Assembly (NCBI RefSeq): GCF_001955535.1
Contig: NZ_MPVN01000002.1
Span: forward strand, 558,001 to 622,000
DNA: 64,000 nucleotides
Origin: Paenibacillus sp. FSL H7-0326
Lineage (GTDB): Bacteria > Bacillota > Bacilli > Paenibacillales > Paenibacillaceae
Direction of reading: 5' to 3'
Shown: piece after piece, positions 7,471-14,800 of the stretch
Layout of the letters: each line of letters starts with the position of its first letter
How positions within the stretch are numbered: the stretch's first letter is position 1
Translations under genes and position numbers: made by a program
The notes under the pieces: model-generated
The model's database searches: none
What the model was told of the DNA's origin: nothing
Seen by the model: the letters and a program-made list of their open reading frames with translations, nothing else

Positions 7471-8884
7471 ATACCTCAACAATTTTGATCAAATTCGTCG
7501 TTCCCGATCTTCCGATCGGCACACCAGCGGACAACACCACCGTATCCCCCGGCTCCACAAACCCCTTCATCGCTGCGTTTCGTGTCACCGATTCAAACAT
7601 CTCGTCTGTTGTTGTTACCTTCTCACCCAAATACGGAAATACACCTGAGTACAAACACAATTTAGGCAGCACCTCAGGGTTGGATGTGATTGCCAGGATA
7701 GGAGCCTTCGGACGATACTTCGATATCATTCTTGCAGTAAACCCGCTGCCTGTAGATGTAATAATCACCTTTGCTCCCAGCTCAAGTGAAGCACTTACTG
7801 CGCTTTGACTAATAACCTCGGTAATTTTGGTCGCATGCTGCTCTCTTTTCTTAAAGAATTCACTTCTATAATCAATCAGCGATTCCGCCTTCTTGGCTAC
7901 GGCAGCCATGGTCCTCACAGATTCCACCGGATACTTCCCGGCTGCTGATTCTCCCGACAGCATCACAACATCGGCTCCCTGCAGAACAGCGTTTGATACA
8001 TCACTGACTTCAGCACGGGTTGGACGAGGATTCACCTGCATGGAATCCAGCATATGGGTAGCCACAATGACAGGCTTGCCTGCCAAATTGCATTTCTGGA
8101 TAAGCTCGATCTGAACCATCGGAACATCCTCAATCGGCACCTCCACACCCAAATCACCTCGAGCCACCATAATCCCGTCCGACGCTTCAATAATCTCATT
8201 GATCCGATCCACGCCCTCTTGGTTCTCGATTTTGGCATAGATCTGGACATGCTCGGCCTTGTTTTGTTTAAGAATTGATCGAATCTCCTCGATATCTGCT
8301 CCTTTGCGCACAAAGGACGCGGCAATCATCTCCACCTTATTCTCGAGCCCAAAAGCTATATGCTTCTTATCTCGCTCGGTTACCCCTGGCAGTGTCGTTT
8401 TAATTCCCGGAAGATTCACACCTTTTCTAGGCTTTAGTACTCCACCATTCAAGATTTTGCAGTGTATATCCGCTCCAGTAACCTCCATCACTTCAAGTCC
8501 AATCAGTCCGTCATCAATGAGTACGATGTTACCTGGTTTAACGACGAGATTCATCTCGGCATAATTCACACCAATACGTGTGGCATCTCCTAATATTTCT
8601 TCTGTTGTTAATATGAGCTGTTCCCCCGTCATGAGCTGGACAGAGGCTTCTTTTAATTTTCCGATACGAATCTCAGGTCCTTTGATATCAATCATAATCG
8701 GTACAAATGTGTTCATTTCCTCTGCAGCCTGCCGTACTCTCTTCATCCGCTGAACATGCTCATCTGGTTCACCATGTGCCATGTTCAGACGCGCTACGGT
8801 CATTCCTTGCTGAATCATTTGCTTTAGCAGTTCAATGGAGTCACATGCCGGCCCCATCGTACAGATTATTTTTGTTTTAAGCAT
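7469..8884 (-). CDS. pyk: Pyruvate kinase
   Basis: A 471-residue glycolytic enzyme that converts phosphoenolpyruvate and ADP to pyruvate and ATP. Landmarks are TKIICTMGPA at the N-terminus, MIDIKGPEIRIGK, the active-site segment IYAKIENQEGVDRINEI (with the catalytic Lys), and GIMVARGDLGVEVP. The protein ends after the allosteric C domain and lacks the extra PEP-utiliser-like domain of B. subtilis Pyk (585 residues). The ATG follows GAGGAG by 5-6 nt. Its TGA stop (7469-7471) overlaps the perfect 16-bp inverted repeat that begins the 42-bp array, and a 100-bp array lies upstream, so the gene is flanked by tandem repeats on both sides. A second longer pyk elsewhere in the genome is possible. Confidence 0.96.
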   Translation of the reverse strand: MLKTKIICTMGPACDSIELLKQMIQQGMTVARLNMAHGEPDEHVQRMKRVRQAAEEMNTFVPIMIDIKGPEIRIGKLKEASVQLMTGEQLILTTEEILGDATRIGVNYAEMNLVVKPGNIVLIDDGLIGLEVMEVTGADIHCKILNGGVLKPRKGVNLPGIKTTLPGVTERDKKHIAFGLENKVEMIAASFVRKGADIEEIRSILKQNKAEHVQIYAKIENQEGVDRINEIIEASDGIMVARGDLGVEVPIEDVPMVQIELIQKCNLAGKPVIVATHMLDSMQVNPRPTRAEVSDVSNAVLQGADVVMLSGESAAGKYPVESVRTMAAVAKKAESLIDYRSEFFKKREQHATKITEVISQSAVSASLELGAKVIITSTGSGFTARMISKYRPKAPILAITSNPEVLPKLCLYSGVFPYLGEKVTTTDEMFESVTRNAAMKGFVEPGDTVVLSAGVPIGRSGTTNLIKIVEV

Positions 8885-8925
8885 TCTTTCTCCTCACTTG
8901 TCGATAAGATTTAACCGTCAGGAAT

Positions 8926-8942
8926 CTGCATTATTAATGCAG
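8926..8942. promoter_or_regulatory. Perfect palindrome upstream of pyk
   Basis: CTGCATTA-T-TAATGCAG has perfect 8-bp arms, about 42 nt before the pyk start and between the gene and the 100-bp array. It could be an operator or an mRNA hairpin. On the minus strand a six-codon ORF (ATG at 8940-ish, MQIPDG) overlaps it behind a GGGAGGAG. Confidence 0.35.
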
Positions 8943-9007
8943 TCTCCTCCCGTAACAAAATGGTTCCTTTGTGAAGTATGTGTTCTGTCTGAAAAAATCA
9001 TGTATAG

Positions 9008-9436
9008 GGCGTTCCATTTAGACGTTCCATTTTTGGCCCCCTCTCTCCGGTTGCTTCGCAAAAGTCGTTCGGTTTCCAAAAATTTCACTTGGGGAGGGAA
9101 AACCGAGTTCGGCTTCTCAGCAGCGTTCCATTTTTGGCTCCTTCTCTCCGGTTGCTTCGCAAAAGTCGTTCGGTTTCCAAAAATTTCACTCGGGTGGGAG
9201 AACTGTGTTCGGCTTCTCAGCAGTGTTCCATTTTTGGCTCCTTCTCTCCGGTTGCTTCGCAAAAGTCGTTCAGGTTCCAAAAATTCCACTCGGGAGGGAG
9301 AAGCGAGTTCGTTTTCTTGGCGGGCTTTTTATTTTGGCCCGTTCTCTCTGGTTGCTTCGCAAAAGTCGTTCAGGTTCTAATAATTCCACTCGGGAGGGAG
9401 AAGCGAGTTCGTTTTCTCGGCGGGCGTTCCATTTTT
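9008..9436. repeat. 100-bp tandem repeat array upstream of pyk
   Basis: Four units of exactly 100 bp start at 9023, 9123, 9223 and 9323, with a partial unit on each side. Each contains GTTCCATTTTTGG, CTCCGGTTGCTTCGCAAAAG, TCGTTC and an ACTCGGGNGGGAGAA block. The first three are very similar; the fourth has diverged at its start. The small dyad TTGC-TTC-GCAA recurs in every unit. Both strands stay open in some frames, but no ribosome binding site or known protein supports coding. The array fills most of the 620-bp gap between pyk and the DUF1854 gene. Confidence 0.95.
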
Positions 9437-9497
9437 GAAAAAAACAAACATGACAAAGAACCGATACATTTACACCGCTGTATCGGTCTTTGTCATT
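9437..9497 (-). terminator. Intrinsic terminator after the ABC/DUF1854 operon
   Basis: On the minus strand GACAAAGACCGATAC pairs with GTATCGGTTCTTTGTC (one bulge) around an 11-nt loop, followed by TGTTTGTTTTTTTC. It lies just downstream of the DUF1854 stop. Confidence 0.82.
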
Positions 9498-9505
9498 AAC
9501 GGTAT

Positions 9506-10006
9506 TTAGATTACGTCAGTCAGTTGCTTTCTACTATGCTGATCAAGCGCTCTCCAATCGAGAATTTCACAGCGCTTACCGTTTATATCCGTTAATATCA
9601 ATCGTCCCTCGCCAGGGTACTGCACATGCTCGTGCAAATTACGCATGGCCATGCGTGTTGGGCCTAGTGTCGTCTGCAGCTCCCAGACCCAGAGCTCTGA
9701 TTTTTCTTTGACACTATCTACTCGGGTTACTCTCGGCAGGAAATATCGAAATTGCAGTTCTCTCCCCAATTCCTCTGCACTTTCATCATCCAGCTGACTT
9801 ATATCCTCAATAATTCCGAGTTCATCTCCCTTCGCATTACGAATGGAAATATATTGAGAAGTGTACTTGAAAGGAAAAGTTCGATAGACTAGAATTTCAT
9901 CATACAGTGCGCCTTCTATAACTCCCTGTAAAACACCTCCCGGCCCGCGGCTGAACATGACATCCGCTGGCTGAAGAAAGTGAATATCGTAAGGATCTCG
10001 TTCCAT
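9506..10006 (-). CDS. DUF1854 domain protein, partner of the ABC exporter
   Basis: A 166-residue soluble protein matching the DUF1854 family: an N-terminal RDPYDIHFLQPADVMFSR segment, a central DELGIIEDISQLDDESAEEL segment and a C-terminal LILTDINGKRCEILD segment. Its start codon overlaps the stop of the ABC transporter gene by one nucleotide (TAATG), so the two are translationally coupled. In proteobacteria, DUF1854 proteins accompany similar ABC transporters in cyanophycin-related gene sets; the role is not known. No cyanophycin synthetase is visible here. Confidence 0.85.
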   Translation of the reverse strand: MERDPYDIHFLQPADVMFSRGPGGVLQGVIEGALYDEILVYRTFPFKYTSQYISIRNAKGDELGIIEDISQLDDESAEELGRELQFRYFLPRVTRVDSVKEKSELWVWELQTTLGPTRMAMRNLHEHVQYPGEGRLILTDINGKRCEILDWRALDQHSRKQLTDVI

Positions 10007-12207
10007 TAACCCTCGACCCCCTTGATCTTCGACAATTCTTGCTGTGCATCAACGAGTTTGCGATAAGCTCCCTCTTCGATCGAGAGCAATTCTTCATGGG
10101 TTCCCACTTCAACGATTCTTCCTTTATCAAGTACGACCAAACGATCGGCATTTCGCAGCGTTGACAGACGATGTGCAATAGCAAACGTAGTTCTTCCCTG
10201 TATAAGTCTTGAAATGGCTTCTTGAATCTGACGCTCGGTTTCTGTATCTACGGAAGCCGTTGCTTCATCCAATATCAAAATGCGTGGGTCATGAATAATT
10301 GCCCGGGCAATAGCAACACGCTGCTTTTCTCCCCCAGACAGCCTATGCCCTCGTTCTCCGACACGGGTATCATAGCCATCCGGCAGACGAACAATGAAAT
10401 CATGCGCATTAGCAATCTTAGCTGCCCGCATAATTTCAGCCGGCGAAGCATCCGGCTTGGAATAAGCAATGTTCTCCGCTATAGTTCCATCGAATAAGAA
10501 TGTCTCTTGCAGCACAACCCCGATCTTATTCCGAAGATCAGTTTGACTAATCTCTGTTAGCGGAACTCCATCGATATAAAGGCTGCCTTCATCTGGATCA
10601 TAGAAACGGCAAATCAGATTAATGAATGTCGATTTACCAGCTCCCGAATGTCCTACCAGCCCAATCATTTCCCCCGGCTGAACCTCCAGGCTCACCTTCT
10701 TCAGTACGGGATGATGCTTCTCATAGCCATAGGTTACTCCATTGAACTGGACATGTCCCTTCATGCTGCCAATATCACGCGGGTTCTGTGCATCAGGTAC
10801 ATCCGGTGTCGTATCAAGAATTTCGAATACTCGATCTGCAGCGGCCAGTGCATTACTGGACCAATTAATCATCTGGCTAACCCATTGCAGCGGACCAAAC
10901 AGCATACCAAGGTAGGATATCAATGCCATGAGTACACCAAGCTGAAGCTCCCCTTGTATAACCGATGCTCCGCCGTAATACCAGATGAGCAGTGTCCCAA
11001 TCCCAGCGATCAAGGAAAATAACGGGAACATTCCCTGCCACAAGCCCTCGATACGAATATTATGCTTCACGAGCTGTTCATTCACTTCACTATATCGGGA
11101 TATCTCTGCCTTCTCTTGTCCAAAAGCTTTTACTACTCGTATCCCTTGAAGCGAGTCACCTACAATGACGTTCAGACGAAAAATCGATCTCCATTGCTGA
11201 TACCAGCGCCGCCCGATCTTAGGCCATAGAGATAAGGACACAAACACCATCACAGGCATAGGAAGTAACGCAAAGAGCGTCAGCTTCCAGTCAAGTCCAA
11301 ACATAATGGCGAAGATGGCAACCACTCGGAGAGATTCTCCAGTTACCCAGATAATACCGTCTGTCATGAATTGCCGCATTGCCTCCGAGTCACTGTTAAC
11401 CCGGCCAATAAATTGCGAGGTTTGCCTCCGGTCAAAGAAGGACAGGGACAGCTTCATTAATGCGTGGTATATATCCTTCCGAATGTCTCCCATTAGTTTG
11501 GAGCCGACCCATACGCCCAGCAATCCGCGAACCGTTTGCATGACCGATGTAACGAGCATGGTTGCTCCTAGTCCGATAACCAGCCACAGTAACGAAGCGG
11601 ATAATGAATCCGGTTTCAAAACATCGTCTATCATAATCTTCGTTAAATAAGGCGGGATGAGTTCAACGAGTGTAGTTAATACAAGTAAAATTCCGGCCAC
11701 AATCATTCGTCCCTTATATGGCTTTGCGTACCGGAGCATACGAAGAAGTACTTTTCCATTATCCTTACAGACAGGACATGTCTGAGTTCCTTCCGCCAGT
11801 GGATGCTCGCAATTCGGGCAATAACGCGGAAGTTCTTTTTCCGAAGCAGTCGGCAGCTCTTCCTGCTGAATCACAGCACAGACCAGCTTAGCTGCGAAGC
11901 TATAGACCGCCGTAAGGGCGGCCGTATATCTCGCGATAACTACAGGACCTTTGGAAGTGTCGGCAATGAAGGAGCCGCCGCCTATTCCACTGACGGCTCG
12001 AGCTTCTGTCATTTGCTGTATTTCCAGCCTGCTTATATGAACTCCTTCTGGAGTCCAGACCGTGACCTCTTCACTAGTGATCACGATCCACTGTTCTCCG
12101 AAATGTCCATTGTGTAGTAAATCTGTCCGTGCGCTGAATAACAATGGACCTTCAATTTGAATACTAATCGAGCTCGGAAGCCCTTGAACGATCGACAATG
12201 AAGGCAC
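10006..12207 (-). CDS. ABC exporter with N-terminal zinc-ribbon domain
   Basis: A 733-residue half-transporter that should act as a homodimer. About 110 N-terminal residues form an unusual beta-rich domain (ISIQIEGPLLFSARTDLLHN, WIVITSEEVTVWTPEGV). A zinc ribbon follows (YCPNCEHPLAEGTQTCPVC, near residue 130), then six membrane segments, then an ATPase domain with Walker A GHSGAGKST, signature LSGGEKQR and Walker B ILILDEAT. The N-terminal domain and zinc ribbon are absent from ordinary MsbA/BmrA-type exporters. It is followed by its DUF1854 partner. The GTG at 12207 is very close to GGGAG; the TTG at 12198 has better spacing and could be the true start. The substrate is unknown. Confidence 0.9.
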   Translation of the reverse strand: MPSLSIVQGLPSSISIQIEGPLLFSARTDLLHNGHFGEQWIVITSEEVTVWTPEGVHISRLEIQQMTEARAVSGIGGGSFIADTSKGPVVIARYTAALTAVYSFAAKLVCAVIQQEELPTASEKELPRYCPNCEHPLAEGTQTCPVCKDNGKVLLRMLRYAKPYKGRMIVAGILLVLTTLVELIPPYLTKIMIDDVLKPDSLSASLLWLVIGLGATMLVTSVMQTVRGLLGVWVGSKLMGDIRKDIYHALMKLSLSFFDRRQTSQFIGRVNSDSEAMRQFMTDGIIWVTGESLRVVAIFAIMFGLDWKLTLFALLPMPVMVFVSLSLWPKIGRRWYQQWRSIFRLNVIVGDSLQGIRVVKAFGQEKAEISRYSEVNEQLVKHNIRIEGLWQGMFPLFSLIAGIGTLLIWYYGGASVIQGELQLGVLMALISYLGMLFGPLQWVSQMINWSSNALAAADRVFEILDTTPDVPDAQNPRDIGSMKGHVQFNGVTYGYEKHHPVLKKVSLEVQPGEMIGLVGHSGAGKSTFINLICRFYDPDEGSLYIDGVPLTEISQTDLRNKIGVVLQETFLFDGTIAENIAYSKPDASPAEIMRAAKIANAHDFIVRLPDGYDTRVGERGHRLSGGEKQRVAIARAIIHDPRILILDEATASVDTETERQIQEAISRLIQGRTTFAIAHRLSTLRNADRLVVLDKGRIVEVGTHEELLSIEEGAYRKLVDAQQELSKIKGVEG

Positions 12208-12228
12208 TCTCCCATCTAACCATCCTAG

Positions 12229-12495
12229 TTACCTAGACTTTACTACAATTTTGCGAATACTCTCACTTGATAGATGATACTTCTGCTCCAGCTCTGAAAC
12301 AGACCATCCTTTGGAATAATAGAGTGAAATTTCTGCATTACGCTGAGCTAGCTGCTTGCGGGCTCCGCTCTTTTCTCCCCAGCGTGCACGCTCTTCGGTA
12401 GCTTTTGGGATGTAGATGAGATCTCCTTGTATATACTTTTGAATCTCTTTCAATAAGCTAGGGGGAAGCGCATCTCTTCCATTTTTGTACATCAC
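12229..12495 (-). CDS. Mor/CD3324-family small HTH regulator
   Basis: An 88-residue protein of the Mor-activator/CD3324 type found in many Firmicutes. It has the family's opening (YKNGRDALPPSLLKEIQKYI), GDLIYIPK, a charged ARWGEKSGARKQLAQRN middle and a C-terminal helix-turn-helix (WSVSELEQKYHLSSESIRKI). It is probably a DNA-binding protein. I place the start at GTG 12495, 9 nt after AGGAGG; the ATG at 12492 is 12 nt away. A 35-codon ORF overlaps its 5' end in another frame. It lies 21 nt upstream of the ABC exporter, so it may control or be co-transcribed with that operon. Confidence 0.72.
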   Translation of the reverse strand: MMYKNGRDALPPSLLKEIQKYIQGDLIYIPKATEERARWGEKSGARKQLAQRNAEISLYYSKGWSVSELEQKYHLSSESIRKIVVKSR

Positions 12496-12565
12496 GATAA
12501 ATATCCTCCTCAAATACGGTTCTCTGGCCACTCACATCATCACTTACAAAGACATTTAAAATCAT
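12458..12565 (-). CDS. Candidate 35-residue ORF overlapping the Mor-like gene
   Basis: ATG at 12563-12565 is preceded by AAAGGAG at ideal 8-nt spacing. The peptide begins MILNVFVSDDVSGQRTVFEE and ends KRCASP. Its last 38 nt overlap the start of the Mor-like gene in a different frame. It may be a translationally coupled leader peptide. I recognise no homologue; the good ribosome binding site is the main support. Confidence 0.4.
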   Translation of the reverse strand: MILNVFVSDDVSGQRTVFEEDIYRDVQKWKRCASP

Positions 12566-12743
12566 GTTCGCATCTCCTTTCGTTCATTTTTGGTTGTTGT
12601 AACCTTCTCACGGAAACTATGCCCTCAAAAAAATAAAAAAACCCTGAACGTTTACAAATGTCCATAGGCAGTCCTCAACATTATTCATAGGCTAAAATTC
12701 ACACAACACACAGTCCTTCTCACGATTCATTAAGAGTCACTTG

Positions 12744-12827
12744 TCATGATCGCGTATCGGTATAGAGGTACCTTGGCTTGAGCATATTCAGTTGTTCCTG
12801 TTGTTGAAGTTTAAGTGACGGCTGCAT
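12744..12827 (-). CDS. Candidate 27-residue small protein
   Basis: ATG at 12825-12827 has AGGAG 8 nt upstream, and a credible promoter lies about 95 nt further upstream. The peptide begins MQPSLKLQQQEQLNMLKP and ends RYLYTDTRS: Gln-rich, then basic. No family is recognised. It is the only ORF with good signals in the 780-bp gap between the Mor-like and VOC genes. Confidence 0.4.
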   Translation of the reverse strand: MQPSLKLQQQEQLNMLKPRYLYTDTRS

Positions 12828-12918
12828 TGTACTTTCTCCTCTCTTCTTAAGATTAGATTCCGCCGGTTACTTAGCAAGTTAGCATGTGGCAAAATCTTCA
12901 ATATGTAAAACTAAACTT

Positions 12919-12948
12919 ATTATAATGAAACCATTGTTATATAGGCAA
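12919..12948 (-). promoter_or_regulatory. Probable vegetative promoter for the 27-residue ORF
   Basis: On the minus strand TTGCCT (12943-12948) and TATAAT (12919-12924) are 18 nt apart, a good sigma-A match. Transcription would run into the small ORF at 12827 and possibly on into the Mor-like gene and ABC operon. Confidence 0.5.
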
Positions 12949-13013
12949 GAAATAGTTTTTAAAATTTACAAATTTTATCACACAGGGTCAAAAAGATACG
13001 GTATGGATGAATA

Positions 13014-13075
13014 ATGAGAGGAGGCATCAGCCTCCTCCCATGCTAAACGCACAACTTTCGCACTTAAGCGAAAGT
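13014..13075. other. Two adjacent hairpins in an intergenic region
   Basis: GAGAGGAGGC-ATCA-GCCTCCTCCC (about 13017-13040) and ACTTTCGC-ACTTAA-GCGAAAGT (about 13052-13073) are both strong inverted repeats. Between the second hairpin and 13120, on the minus strand, is a 10-13 codon ORF (ending INEREVTFA) behind AAAGGAG. The first hairpin could be a weak terminator. From 13120 to 13343 I see nothing else. Confidence 0.45.
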
Positions 13076-13343
13076 CACCTCGCGCTCATTGATCAATTGG
13101 ATCATCTCCTTTCCTTGTATTTCGTCGGCCCCGACAACTACATTATATAACCTGTAATTCGCACCAGGGTAGAGAAAGAAAAGTTATAACTAATCTTTAC
13201 CGTGATCACATCTTAAGCCCTGATTTTATTAGATCGTCAATTTCACACCGCGAGATAACCGACAAGAAAGCGATTTCAATTAAATGAAGTCATATGCAAT
13301 ATTTCCATCCAGCTATCCTGATCTCCAAGCGTATGCTATATAT

Positions 13344-13721
13344 TTATCTGCTAAATTCAAGAAATTCAATTCGGTTGCCAAATGGATCATGAGTATAGAA
13401 GCGTGTGATGCCTTCTTCTGTACGTGCCTCATCATGGATAATAGTTATATTTTCCTTCGTCAGATGCTCCTTTAAAGCTTCTATATTGTGAACATGAAAT
13501 GCAGGATGGGCTTTAGAGGCAGGTGTAAAATCCTTCTGCACACCAATATGTACTTCATGAATCCCACATTTAAACCAAATACCACCGCGTTTCTGTAATG
13601 GCTCCGGCTTAGGAATTTCGGTCCACCCTAGAATCTCTTTAAAGAAATGACGTGCTTCTGATTCACAGCCTTCCGGTGCAGCAAGCTGAACATGATCAAG
13701 ACCAACAAACCTAAATGACAT
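13344..13721 (-). CDS. VOC-family (glyoxalase/bleomycin-resistance fold) protein
   Basis: A 125-residue single VOC module pair. The metal-ligand pattern is visible as LDHVQLAAP at the N-terminus, HEVHIGVQ and AHPAFHV in the middle, and DPFGNRIEFLE at the C-terminus. Such proteins act as dioxygenases, lyases or binding proteins on small molecules; the substrate cannot be told. I chose the ATG at 13721 (MSFRFVG), which follows GAGGAGG and AAAGGA; an upstream in-frame start at 13745 lies before those sites. It stands alone. Confidence 0.85.
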   Translation of the reverse strand: MSFRFVGLDHVQLAAPEGCESEARHFFKEILGWTEIPKPEPLQKRGGIWFKCGIHEVHIGVQKDFTPASKAHPAFHVHNIEALKEHLTKENITIIHDEARTEEGITRFYTHDPFGNRIEFLEFSR

Positions 13722-13887
13722 CGTCCTTTTCCTCCTCATGAACACTTTCTCGTTTCATTAGATGAAACTAAGTTTTAAATACTACCTTAATACCATTTTA
13801 CCTAATTTGGAAGGAAAGAGCTATCGTGTTTTTTTGTTCTGCAGGTATGTCTCTGAGTAAAGGGGAAATATTTCGGATTCCTTGTCG

Positions 13888-14043
13888 TTATACGTTACTT
13901 TTTGTCTCCCCGGTCCCAGAGACTTGAATTCGAAATTCCTCAGCTCCGGCTTCAACTGAGAGCTTCGTCACGATCATCATGAATCCGGATATAACTAGAA
14001 CTATGCCCATTAATTTTGAAAGCTGAATATTTGATCTCTTCAC
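13888..14043 (-). CDS. Small single-pass membrane or secreted protein, 51 residues
   Basis: A GTG start (14041-14043) has GGAGGG 7 nt upstream. The peptide opens with KRSNIQLSKLMG, continues with a hydrophobic segment (IVLVISGFMMIV, about residues 14-25) and ends in a polar tail (VEAGAEEFRIQVSGTGETK). It could be an N-anchored membrane peptide or an exported one. No family is recognised. It lies between the VOC gene and the terminator of the transport operon; no other feature is seen in this 430-bp gap. Confidence 0.5.
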   Translation of the reverse strand: MKRSNIQLSKLMGIVLVISGFMMIVTKLSVEAGAEEFRIQVSGTGETKSNV

Positions 14044-14074
14044 TTATATTCCCTCCATATGGATTCATCTAATA

Positions 14075-14105
14075 TAAAAAAACGTCTGGGATGACCCAAA
14101 CGTTT
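14075..14105 (-). terminator. Terminator of the importer/hydrolase operon
   Basis: On the minus strand AAACGT-TTGGG pairs with CCCAG-ACGTTT (one mismatch) around TCAT, followed by a run of seven T. It lies 44 nt after the isochorismatase-like gene. Confidence 0.8.
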
Positions 14106-14148
14106 CCATTCTTCTGTAATCTTTTATGAATAACAATGTATTGGCTGA

Positions 14149-14799
14149 TCAGGTAGATGTGACATTTCCAACGTTGTTCCAGAGAGAAGTGATGGTGGAG
14201 GAGGCTTCAACAAAGCCAAAGTGCCGTTCTATATTGGTTAGACTCGGTTCGTAAGCGTCCAAATAAAGGCAGGTGGTAGCATCCTTTGCGAGCACAACAT
14301 GGTACCCTATCAAATGAGCCTCCCTAAGTGTGGATTCGACACAAGTATTCGTATTGATCCCAGCAGCAATAAGCGTCTTTACTCCCATACCCTTTAATAC
14401 TCTTTTTAGTTCCGTATCCACAAAGGCATTATAACGATGCTTCCACACCAATACATCCTCTGTGCGAATATCGAGCTCCTGAATAAAATCCGCCCCCCAG
14501 GTTCCAGTCCGGCAGCTCGGAGGATGGCTTCTGCCCATACGCCGCCTTATCCAGGCATCCTGTCCGTCGTTCAGCTGGTTGTGAGACATCCCAACCCATA
14601 TGATGGTAATATCAGCCTGCCTCGCTTCCTTCACTAATTGACTAATTACGGGGACGATCCCACTGTACATGCTTGTATCATAGCCATACTGAGCGAATAC
14701 ACCTTTTTCATGAATAAAATCATTCTGCATATCGATAATCATGAGAGCTGTCTTTTCTTTCAATACATTAGTTAAGCTATACTCTGTATATTCGCTCAT
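14149..14799 (-). CDS. Isochorismatase-like cysteine hydrolase (biuret/ureidoacrylate hydrolase type)
   Basis: A 216-residue amidohydrolase of the isochorismatase fold. The catalytic triad is visible as Asp23 (LMIIDMQNDF), Lys120 (VLVWKHRYNAF) and Cys153 (GINTNTCVEST). Family members that act on amides include ureidoacrylate hydrolase RutB, N-carbamoylsarcosine amidase and biuret hydrolase. It is the last gene of the importer operon (one nt after the ATPase), near a cyanurate/barbiturate-type ring-opening enzyme, so it probably hydrolyses a linear ureide or biuret-like intermediate. The exact substrate is inference. Confidence 0.85.
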   Translation of the reverse strand: MSEYTEYSLTNVLKEKTALMIIDMQNDFIHEKGVFAQYGYDTSMYSGIVPVISQLVKEARQADITIIWVGMSHNQLNDGQDAWIRRRMGRSHPPSCRTGTWGADFIQELDIRTEDVLVWKHRYNAFVDTELKRVLKGMGVKTLIAAGINTNTCVESTLREAHLIGYHVVLAKDATTCLYLDAYEPSLTNIERHFGFVEASSTITSLWNNVGNVTST

Positions 14800-14800
14800 C

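Noticed and set aside
7206..7648. Long open frames on both strands across the 42-bp repeats (RYLDSSNGIHIPV-type peptide repeats)
   Set aside because: They arise because the repeat length is a multiple of three. There is no ribosome binding site, and the perfect dyad at the pyk stop explains the sequence better.
8835..9499. Open frames of 120-180 codons across the 100-bp repeats
   Set aside because: Composition is odd (FWLLLSGCFAKVV repeated), frames exist on both strands, and 100 is not a multiple of three, so the frame shifts between units; no start signal.
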